Origin: Isohypsibius dastychi | Taxonomy: Eukaryota > Tardigrada > Eutardigrada > Parachela > Isohypsibiidae | NCBI GenBank assembly: GCA_034696485.1 | Contig: JAQIWT010000579.1 | Coordinates: forward strand, 1-17,675 | Direction: 5' to 3' | DNA length: 17,675 nt | Shown here: piece after piece, positions 9,383 through 17,675 of the stretch | How the letters are laid out: each line of letters begins with the position of its first letter | Numbering within the stretch: position 1 is the stretch's first letter | Program-made: the position numbers and the translations under genes | Notes under the pieces: generated by a model | Seen by the model: the letters and a program-made list of their open reading frames with translations, nothing else | Told to the model about the DNA's origin: nothing | Database searches by the model: none

Positions 9383-11584
9383 ATGATTTTTGAGACATCT
9401 GTGGTGATTTCGATCTTCTCCATTCACTTGATAGACAGCTTTAAAGTTGACGTTATAACCCTGACGTATGGCGGGCCGGATGAGATATCGTTTGGAGACT
9501 CGTCGCCATTTTCAGAAACAGCAGTCAAACGACTCAGATCGACATACAAACGCACTTTCGACCTCGACCATGTTTATCTGCTGAACAAGAATATCACGGA
9601 GTGCCCTGAACTAGAGGCAAACGGAGTTTTGTTGCTGACTGATTACATCTTTCGAAGGAATAGCTCCTCCAACCTGACCGTACTGATTACCAACGGCAAG
9701 TACAGTAACCAACCTTCTTGCTTAATAATTTTGAAAACTCCGGTATCAGGGTGTACTGAATCGGTTGGAATTAACAATCTGGCAAGAGAGCTGAACATAC
9801 TAATGATGACTAGGTAGAAAAGCTCGCTCAAATGGTCAGAAGATATCAAAAACTTGACGCTTGGTGTTGAACTTAGTGTTGCCGCGGAAAAAAAATTCAA
9901 GACAGAAACATATCACCGACGTGGATAACCACCAGCATTTCCGTGATATCTAACTACGTTTATTTCTACGTATCGCTTTTCAAAATATTCAATTGGACCT
10001 CAATATTTCTCGTCTATGACGCCAATTCATCTATACTATCCATGGTTCTGAACAACGCTCTTGAAGGCGCACTCCGATCAATGCCAAATTTCGAGATCAA
10101 CTCTGATGTTATCGACTCTAGAAAACCCGTGAATTATACCGGAATTTTGTCAACCCTACGCAGCGTCAGTAGAGGTTCGAAATAAAAGCGCAAAATTTCA
10201 CCTTTCTTGGCTCACATACTGCAAGCATTTTCGTAGTGTGCCTTTTCTTCGGCAATGCGGATCCACTGCGGCAGTTTCTGGTACAGCCAGTTTGGCATGA
10301 TTGCCTTGTTACCTCTGGTCACCCTCTTGACGCTGTGTGTTTCCAGGTACAAGCTGCGATACGCAATATGACAAGACCGGAATATGTGAGTTTGGAATTG
10401 AATTCTATGCGACACCATACCCATGTTATTGAAATATAAGACTTACCAGAAACTAAGTAGGTTTTCATCGGATTTCAGCCGTTTGAAAGTCCACGACTGT
10501 TTGGTAGTTTCTCTTGGCAAAGAAACGATTCGGATGATGAGGTATGTTTGGTATGGTGAACTGATGGTTTCCAGCATTAAACAGACTATTAATTTTTTCC
10601 AGTATGCAAAGAAAGGATTTGAATCTACTTTTCTAATGATCCCAACTGAAGACCTGGTGTCCATCAAAGCCGGTGCATTGCACAACGTACCTGAATGGAT
10701 CAGATTATCCGGATTGCCCCAAAATCTAACCAAACCTGCTGATTTCAAAGTAAGGACTATCACAATACCCAAGTGGAGTTTTCGTTTTACAATTTCATTT
10801 TTCTGGTAGCCCTTTCCGTATAACGTTGGACTGTATGCTTCATTTATGATATTTGGACAGGTACGATCTCGTTCCAGCAGAAACTGAAATTCGTACTAAG
10901 TAGCTTCAGAGTTTTCACTGTTAAAGGTGTTGAACCACACCTTATCCACAATGCCCAGTTTAAACTTTTCCAACGGAGAAGCATTCTGTGGCCAGTTCTT
11001 AAACCGCACTTTTGAGACAGAAGTAGGTAGTGTTTATATCAACCCATTCGGTGAGCGAAGGATTGGTTTGAGCTGGAAGGTATTCGACATCTCAACGCAG
11101 CAATTCAAGGTGGACAAATATGGTTTCTTTGAAGTTGAATCATTCGTTTCAGCATCAACGTTTTTGTTTGCAGCCGGTTATTCAAAAGTCAACAACTGAT
11201 GTGATCCAGTTCGTTGATCAGATCAACTGGGGAACAAATAACAATAAACCACCAGAGAACGAACCACTGTGTGGTTTCCTAAACACCCGATGTCCTGCAA
11301 AAAGTATGTATGATCACGAACGATGGAGCAACCAAATTTAGAACTGCACTCTTTCTCCATAGGCAACTGGCAAATCGTGACAGTCGCCGTCATTCTATCA
11401 ATACTTTTCTTCCTTCTGCTTGTCGGGTTCCTGCTAGTACGGTTAGTGAAATCGTTCTTTCGTTTCTATGCATGTTGTAACGGTTTGCTTCCAATGCAGG
11501 AAGTACCAAAAAGTGGCGTCCCGCGATACAATGTGGTGGAAAATACATTTCGAAGACATGACCTTTCGGGTTAATCGTTGCTGA
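9383..11584 (+). CDS. Receptor copy 3: ANF-receptor ectodomain + TM, frameshifted in exon 3
   Basis: Exons 9383-9695, 9750-9813, 9877-10174, 10237-10280, 10347-10385, 10461-10541, 10603-10749, 10810-10860, 10927-11109, 11174-11303, 11363-11441 and 11500-11584. All other exon lengths match copy 4 exactly, but exon 3 is 298 nt instead of 299. The missing base maps to an A8 tract (9888-9895) and produces TAA at 9926-9928, so the gene as written would make only about 140 residues. Intron 1 (9696-9749) uses a GC donor (G|GCAAGT), is 54 nt and has no stop. The downstream sequence is otherwise intact: FNWTSIFLVYDANS, NRTFETEVGSVYINPFGERR, PPENEPLCGFLNTRC, a helix of about 20 residues, and the tail MWWKIHFEDMTFRVNRC. 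It is either a very young pseudogene or an intact gene with a homopolymer base error. Its structure matches copies 2 and 4, without kinase-homology or cyclase domains. Confidence 0.83.
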
Positions 11585-12540
11585 TGCTATCGTACCAGGG
11601 TGCTGAGTAACAAGGATGTGACAGTCGTGGCTACTTTAGTTATGCTTTTATTAGACTGAATCGGCTACTCCACCATGATTTTCATCACCGAAACTGCAAA
11701 TTCCCAAAATTTGGTAGGCATGAATTGACGAGCTCTTGTACGGTGTCTCAGATGTACAGCAAATTCAGTTATTTAAAGCAGCTGATACTTTGATGTTTGA
11801 TGATTTTAGTAAAAATCCCGGTGTTCATGTCTTTTGCTTCTAGTAAATGATCAATTTTGAAAGCCCGGAGTTCAATTGTGACTATGGTCACATGTCATGA
11901 AATAACTATTCGGAGCCCATCATGAGTGGGACATGACCATGATAAAGTCAACAAGGTTATTATTCCAAAAGAAACGTCGTCTTCATGACAGTGTTCCCCC
12001 TGGATAACTGGATTCAGCGTCAAGGCCAGCTTTGACTCATGTGGGCGGAAAACGATTTCGCTACCAAAATTGACTTTCAAGTTTGCCACCGTTCATCCGA
12101 CATTAGGATCCATCCGTCAGGATTGGCATACTTTTCCTCGTCCATTCATAAAACCACCATGTTTTCACCCCGGAATAGCATAAAGCAACATGTTGCAGTT
12201 AGATGTCAAATTGTGTGCACCACTCCAACAAGCAGAATTTTTTTAGGCATTCAAAAAAAATGCTTTTGATTGATGACTTTATTGCCGTTGGGTGTCTGAC
12301 AGATGGCGGTGGGTTTGGAGGACGCTGTCTCGCTGTGGAATTGTGCGCTTGTTGTGGAATTGCAATTACAATGCCGTCTGGCGGCCGTTTTCACAAGATT
12401 TGACCGGTCATTGAGGGACGGATATCAGGTGGCAGTTTTTTATGGGCTGTTCAAGCCAAGTGCATCTTGGTCATACGGGTGGCAGTCACGAAGATTTTTT
12501 CTGTTAGGCCGGTCATCTTCCATCTACTCTTAAAGCTGAG
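11585..12540. other. Intergenic spacer between receptor 3 and serpin pseudogene
   Basis: About 20 bp after the receptor stop still align with the 3' flank of copy 4 (GATGCTATCGT). Elsewhere I see no gene, RNA or repeat array. Open frames around 12039-12533 are short, overlap in several frames and show no domain. Confidence 0.4.
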
Positions 12541-13070
12541 CAACTACCATTCCAGCAGTGAAAGCCAGACGTGCAGAACAAGATGTCCATGAGATTTGTG
12601 TTGCCGCAGGAGGAGGACGGTGTTGAGTTTTTCTAAATGACGTTGTCGGTCGAATGAGACGTGGCTTTCGCAGGTAGTGCTGAAGCAACCCATATGTCTG
12701 ATCGATTTTACCAGCCAGTTGGGAATAGAATGTAGAACCTTTGGGAGCGCTGAACTGAATAGAATCGCAGAGGGACCAATGCCTTTGTTTGGTAAGATCA
12801 GCAGGCTGCCAAGAACGTTCTGTACTGTTCCCCGGGGATATTGTTTGAGGCAGGGACCAAGACTGCAAGAGCAACTAAAATTGTTATGTCAAGTACGATA
12901 AGAACGCCGAAATTTCTTCGACAAAGCCAACGTTTGTTCCGTGTCAGTGAAAAGGAAACTTCACCTGCCACCAGCCGAGTCTCGTGCAGATCTTAATTTC
13001 ATTTTCGTGAATTTGTCGTCGTCAGTTTGTCAGTGAGCTGGGTTCTGTGACGTTTCTGTGTCGACTTGTT
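12541..13070 (+). pseudogene. Decayed, unprocessed serpin pseudogene (3' half)
   Basis: It aligns with the 3' part of the functional serpin, from about 3338 to 3945. Matching landmarks are ATGTCCATG (12581), TTGGGAGCGCTGA (at about 12741, functional about 3579), TTTGTTTGGTAAGATCAGCA over the exon 2/intron 2 border, GTTATGTCAAG before intron 3, and TCGTGCAGATC...TTCATTTTCGT in the last exon. Intron sequence is retained, so it arose by DNA duplication and not retroposition. The frame is destroyed by internal deletions (most of the segment after GGTGTTGAG) and stops (TTCTAAATG, GAATGAGAC). The 5' half is missing. It occupies the spot between receptors 3 and 4 that the live serpin holds between receptors 1 and 2. 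No product is expected. Confidence 0.88.
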
Positions 13071-13344
13071 TTGCTGTGATTGACGAGACGTAACACAACC
13101 AGTAACAATTAGAGTGCTCTGTTGTTACACTGCAATTGTTTCGTTTGACAATGCTCTTTCTTATTTGCCGAAGCAATATCCAAAATGCAAGCAAATAACT
13201 GGCGGCCTTTTATAAAGAATCGTGTCCCGTCGTCTACTACTCCAGACTGACGAAGGTACGGAAGGTGCCTGGAGTGTCCCAGTGGTTATCCGCCTGTTAA
13301 TTTCCTGAAATATCATAAATGGATTACACTTAGCTCATACAAAA

Positions 13345-13413
13345 CCTCCACAGCACGACATCAAGCTGCAATTTTTCGAATCTCATTCTCGGAGATGTAA
13401 TATCACTCCAATC
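13345..13413 (+). promoter_or_regulatory. Proximal upstream block of receptor copy 4
   Basis: ACATCAAGCTGCAATTTTTC and CTCGGAGATG align with 9322-9382. An ATG in the alignable part is followed at once by TAA, which supports 13414 as the true start. The 270 bp between the pseudogene and this block show nothing firm. Confidence 0.35.
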
Positions 13414-15600
13414 ATGATTTTCGGTAAATCTTTGATTGCTTTGATATTCTCAGTTCAACTGATATCCAGTTTCAAAGTTGACATTTTGACTCTGACGTAT
13501 GAAGGACCAGGGCTGACGTCATATGGAAACTCTTCACCATTTTCAGACACAGCAGTACAACAACTACGGTCAACATACGCGGGCACTTTTGACTTAGACC
13601 ACGTTTATTTGATGAACCCGAATGTAACCGGATGCTCTGATCTAGAGGCAAATGGCGTTTTGATGTTGACAGACCACCTCTATCGGAGAACTAGCTCCCC
13701 CAACCTGACGTTACTAATCACGAACGGTACGGACAGTCATTCTCTTTCTTTTTCGTAAACCACGCCAAATGTCTGGGATGTCTTTTTTCAGGCTGCACGG
13801 AGTCGAGCGAAATTAACAACATGGCAAAACAGATTAATATTATGATGATAACCAGGTAGTAAGACTCGTTTTAATGCTGTGAAGACAGCAAAACGTCAAT
13901 CTCGATATGTTACTTAGTGTTGCAGCAGAAAAACATACCCAGAACAGAAAAATGTCACCGACCTGGATAACAACTAGCATTTCCGTGCTCTCCAACTATG
14001 TTTATTTTTACATATCGCTTTTCAACATGTTCAGCTGGACCTCAATCTTTTTCGTCCATGACATCAACTCATCTATATTGTACCTGGTCCTGAATGTCGC
14101 TCTTCAAGAGGCCCTCAGATCAATGCCAAAATTCGTGGTCAACTCTGTTTCTATCGACTCAAGTAAACCTGTGAATTATGCCGGGAATTTGTCAATGCTG
14201 CACAGCGTCAGTAGAGGTCTGATATGATACTCCGAAACTAGGGATGGCTTGACAGGCACACTGTATGCTTTTTTGCAGTGTGTCTTTTCTTCGGCCATGC
14301 AGATGTGCTCCAAGAGTTTCTGGTGCGAATAGTTTAGCATGGTCACCTTTTTGCCGTTAATCATTCGTTCATTGTATATTCAGATACAAGCTGTGATGCA
14401 CAATATGACAAGACCGGAATTTGTGAGTTCTCGCCCAATGTGGCATTTAATCCCTGTGATGAAAAGATCGACTTACCACAGACTGAGTAGGTTTTCATGG
14501 GATTCGAGCCGTTTGAAGATCAACGATTGTTCGGCAGCTTTTCTTGGAAAAGAAGCCAAACGGAGAACGAGGTAGCCTTTTTTGCGAGTCAATCTCTGAT
14601 CTTCTGCTTCGGTTGATGTGAGAATTTCTTAGTTTGCAAAGAAAGGGTTTGAATCCACTTTCATGATGACCCCAGGTGAGGACCTGATGATCATCAAACC
14701 AGAAGCGATGCACATTGTGCCTGAATGGATAAGATTATCGGGATTTCCCGAGAATTTGAGCAAGCCTGCTGAATTTATAGTAAGGAGGAGCATAAAATCC
14801 GAGTTGTTCCTAACGCAATCCCATTGTTTTGGCAGCCCTTTCCATACAATATTGGACTGTATGCTTCGTTTATGATTTTTGGACAGGTAATTTCAGAAAT
14901 CATACTTCCTGCTGTGTAGCATACAGCCTCGTATGTACTACCGGTAGGTTTTGAATCACACTTTATCCACAATGCCAAACTTTAATTTTTCCGACGGAGA
15001 AGCGTTCTGTGGCCAGTTCTTGAACCGCACTTTTGAGACAGACGTCGGTAGCGTTTATATCAGCCCATCTGGTGAGCGAAGGATTGGTTTGAGCTGGAAA
15101 GCATTCGACGTCACAACCCAGCAGTTCAAAGTATATAAGTCTTATTCATTTCAATTAATCACTTGTACATATACGCAACTTTCTCGTTTGTAGGCGGTGA
15201 TCCAAAAATCGGCAACTGATGATATCATGTTCGTTGATCGAATCAACTGGAGAACAAATGGCAATAGACCACCAGAGAACGAGCCATTTTGTGGATTTCT
15301 CAACACTCGATGCTCTGTCAGAAGTTCGTATGATCACAAATGTTGTGGCGAAAGTTTCAAATAGCGCTCATTCTCGACAGGCAACTGGCAAGTTGTAACG
15401 GTCGTCGTTACGCTAGCGATAGTTCTTCTCCTTCTGTTTTCCGCGCTACTGCTGACACGGTCAGTTGGAACTTTTTCCCGTTTGTAAGCATTGTCATGAT
15501 CTGATTTCAATTTAGCAAGTACCAGCAAGCGGCCTACCGCGATGCGGTCTGGTGGGAAATAGTTTTTGAAGACATGACCTTTCGGGTCAATCGTTGCTGA
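13414..15600 (+). CDS. Receptor copy 4: intact ANF-receptor ectodomain + TM, short tail
   Basis: Twelve exons: 13414-13726, 13792-13855, 13918-14216, 14279-14322, 14384-14422, 14491-14571, 14633-14779, 14836-14886, 14948-15130, 15194-15323, 15381-15459 and 15516-15600. They join without a break to 504 residues. Introns are 56-68 nt. Seen: a signal peptide (MIFGKSLIALIFSVQLISSF), an ectodomain of about 430 residues with SPTWITTSISVLSNYVYFYI and MFSWTSIFFVHDINS, FGQ/VLNHTL, NRTFETDVGSVYISPSGERR, juxtamembrane PPENEPFCGFLNTRC, a membrane helix (residues about 455-475), and the tail KYQQAAYRDAVWWEIVFEDM ending VNRC. NxS/T sites are frequent. A receptor guanylate cyclase would continue with about 500 more residues; here TGA follows the C directly. 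It is the best reference member of the array. The ligand is unknown; a peptide is likely from family knowledge. Confidence 0.9.
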
Positions 15601-16184
15601 TGCTATCGTGTTAAGGTGCAAGCGTTATACTCACATCTCGGACAGCTTGAAGACAGTGCTAAATAAGCGTCTCGATGGCAGGTCTTTCGAACCCATAATG
15701 AGCATGTTCTGCTCCATTAGTATACTCGGGACACTATTCCATGTTGCTCCGATTCACGCCTTACAAAGATCTTGAAAACATCCAAGATCATCAATAGATC
15801 ATCTTCCATGTCGGTTCACGAAGGCTGATATTCAGGCTGGCTTTCTTGAATGAACTTGGTCTGTGCCATAGTTCAGCAAGTCTCCTTTGATCAACAATCA
15901 ACCAAAATGTGCTCCGCTTTCGGCGTTGATTTATTCAGTCTACCGTTTGCTGCACATTTCGCTCTTTGGACATCTCACCTGACCACCGTCGATCTTGACT
16001 ACCTTTTTTTCTGGCAAAACAGTGGTAGCATTTGTCATTAGTGTGCCAAGGGGCGGTAGCTTTTTCCGTTTGTGAGAATAGAAAACTTCTTCTCTTGCAC
16101 GTCTGCGGCCCACAAAAAACTTTTATGGGGAGACAGCGAATCGGTGCTGGTGTCACTCATCCATAGATATTGAGGTTAGGTCAC
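15601..16184. other. Spacer downstream of receptor 4
   Basis: It contains the receptor 3' UTR. No kinase-like or cyclase-like coding sequence is present, which matters for the truncated-receptor reading. A minus-strand open frame at 15935-16156 has a Cys/His-rich patch (WHTNDKCYHCFARKKG) that could be a transposon scrap, but it is not assignable. Confidence 0.4.
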
Positions 16185-16437
16185 TCACTGGAACCGTTCA
16201 GCAATAACACTAAAATAAGCTTCGTTTTCAGTGATTTCTTGAATCAGCCTATTCGCAACATCCATGGCAAATTCTAGCTGTATTTTTGCTTCACTGTCGA
16301 GCTTCTGCATAATCTGGGCTTCCTTATTTGTGCTCTTTTGCTGTAGCGAATATGTCCTGCTCATAACCTGCCAATTTATCTCGCATTTGAACATTACCCT
16401 GAGCCGCTTCGGTTTTAAATTGAATTAACCATTCCAT
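16185..16437 (-). pseudogene. Coding-like minus-strand fragment, coiled-coil composition, frameshifted
   Basis: Reading leftward from an ATG at 16437, one frame gives MEWLIQFKTEAAQGNVQMRD and stops near 16324. The next frame continues in the same style (NKEAQIMQKLDSEAKIQLEF ... ENEAYFSVIAERF) to 16185. The two frames look like one charged, helical, coiled-coil-like protein broken by a 1-nt shift near 16330-16345. No intron with good borders and the right phase bridges them. A gtgagt donor-like site follows at the left end. I do not recognise the family. It could be a pseudogene fragment or chance. Confidence 0.3.
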
Positions 16438-16800
16438 ATTCACATTAAACACCGTACATTCGGTCAATTTCAAGAAGGTATGATAATTAGATGACTGTGT
16501 GCGCGATTCTGTTCTATGGTCAGCCAGCGTATGCTGTGCGAGCTGACTGGTCATCAGGAATTACGCTTGAAAAATGTCAGTTTTTGTCCGAGAATTGATA
16601 AAGCATACTGGAAGTAATCTCACAAACAGTATGATTATCTTTACAAACATTTGAAAAATGATAAAACCACAATTTAGAAACGGCATGACTTGACCCTGAC
16701 CTTAATCATTCCAGAGACGCCAGCAGCGATTTAAAAAGGTCCTGTCTGTTAATGTGAACTCTAACACTAGTATTTCTGTATATTCCGGAAGATTTAGAAA

Positions 16801-17562
16801 ATGTCAGAATCGTCAAACACGAAACCTGAGAAAGGTCAGCATTCCGCAGTCGCGCCGACTGTGCAACTGTGGCCCATTGGATATCATCATCCCGAATTTA
16901 CGTAAGCTGCAAAAACCAATTAAATCCAACACTGTTTAATTAATCATGTCCGCATTTAGAAGTTTTTCCTTTTTTGAAAAATGAGATCATAAGAAACAGT
17001 CTAAACTATTCTTGGAACAATAACAGTGTTAAATGGGCTGATTTTCTCGGAATTAATTTTCACCTTCAGTGTGGTACCTGACTTTAAAAACAAGCTGATA
17101 ATAATTCCATTGAAAAACAGAAACTTTTATATCGAGCAGAAATCCTACTAGATATTACGATCACGGGTGGGCGGCATGTTGTGAAACTAGTTAATGCGAG
17201 TATCGCCTTGCAGAAAATCGTACAAAGGAACGTCGGTCCCATATCCCTTCTGGACCGTCTTGGATGAAGTGTCGACCTTCGAGGCTGCAAAAGAAGACAT
17301 CGCCATCTGCACTTTTCCAAAATGTGGAACGACCTGGATGAATGCGATCGTGGAAATGGTGACCCATGACGCCGATCCCAGCTGTTTACACGATGGAAAG
17401 TCTTTGGAACTGAAAAATCCATTCCTCGAAATCACGGGCCCTGAGATGAAAGTTGGAGATCGGGCAATTGACAGACTTAAAAAGTTGCCTCCAGGTCGCA
17501 TATTCTTTACGCATCTTGGGTATGACGCGCTCCCGGAAAGTATTGAGAGAAACAATACCAAG
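16801..17562 (+). CDS. Cytosolic sulfotransferase, first two exons (3' partial)
   Basis: Exon 1 is 16801-16901 and exon 2 is 17214-17562, giving the first 150 residues; the gene then splices at AAG|gtgcaa and continues past the window. The ATG has A at -3 and an in-frame TAG two codons upstream, and the AC|gtaagc ... cttgcag|A junction keeps the frame (PEFT/KSYKGTSVPYPFW). Seen: the YKG...PY start region, then FPKCGTTWMNAIVEM, the PAPS 5'-phosphosulfate-binding loop of sulfotransferases, and IFFTHLGYDALP, the usual second conserved block before the catalytic RNPKD region, which must lie in the missing exon. Family role: transfer of sulfate from PAPS to hydroxyl groups of small molecules in the cytosol. 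The substrate cannot be inferred. It has no link in sequence to the receptors and is probably just the array's neighbour. Confidence 0.9.
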
Positions 17563-17675
17563 GTGCAATTCCAAAAACTTCTTAGAAATAACGAATACGT
17601 ACCAGCATACAACGGAATCCCGGCGCGGATTTCTACGATCATAATCCCGCTGCCCCCTCAGCCCCCCATAAAATG

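Noticed and set aside
12530-12874. Minus-strand 114-residue open frame
   Set aside because: It lies antisense to the serpin pseudogene, whose sense-strand alignment explains the sequence.
13270-13310. AGTGGTTATCCGCCTGTT resembling the 5' part of a tRNA
   Set aside because: No B-box, acceptor stem or T-arm follows at tRNA spacing; not a tRNA gene.
15935-16156. Minus-strand Cys/His-rich frame that might be a zinc finger
   Set aside because: The CxxC/H pattern is incomplete and no flanking domain supports it.
17084-17642. Minus-strand open frames of 112 and 151 residues
   Set aside because: They are shadows antisense to the sulfotransferase exons, whose FPKCGTTW motif and splice phases fix the + strand as coding.

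Overview
This window is animal nuclear DNA. It has multi-exon genes with GT-AG introns, N-glycosylated receptor ectodomains and a serpin, and no bacterial gene layout. Receptor introns are very small and uniform (about 52-75 nt), serpin introns are 67-184 nt and the single sulfotransferase intron is 312 nt. That points to a compact-intron invertebrate. A tardigrade or another small ecdysozoan would fit, but the sequence alone does not fix the phylum.

Layout, left to right, with every confident gene on the + strand: receptor copy 1 (24-1738, 5' end cut off), a serpin gene (2455-3952), receptor copy 2 (4472-6626), a 1.13-kb foldback-type mobile element (7150-8281), receptor copy 3 (9383-11584, with a 1-nt frameshift), a decayed serpin pseudogene (12541-13070), receptor copy 4 (13414-15600), a weak minus-strand coding-like fragment (16185-16437), and the first two exons of a cytosolic sulfotransferase (16801-17562) that runs off the right edge.

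The four receptors are the main content. Each has a signal peptide (absent from the truncated copy 1), a full ANF-receptor-type (periplasmic-binding-protein type I fold) ectodomain, the receptor guanylate cyclase juxtamembrane cysteine motif (P-x-x-EP-x-CG...C), one membrane helix, and a tail of only about 28 residues in copies 2-4 and about 45 in copy 1. The tail holds the W-K-I-x-x-E-D motif that normally opens the kinase-homology domain, and then stops. No kinase-homology or cyclase domain is present before the next gene. They therefore resemble receptor guanylate cyclases reduced to ligand-binding membrane proteins, by analogy with the vertebrate natriuretic peptide clearance receptor. Decoy, clearance or dominant-negative function is inference.

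The functional serpin between receptors 1 and 2 and the intron-retaining serpin relic between receptors 3 and 4 suggest that a receptor-serpin unit was duplicated. Introns and 5' flanks of copies 2-4 can still be aligned, while copy 1 is older. Copy-specific splice oddities (a GC-AG intron, a partly exonised intron, a homopolymer frameshift) show that the array is changing.
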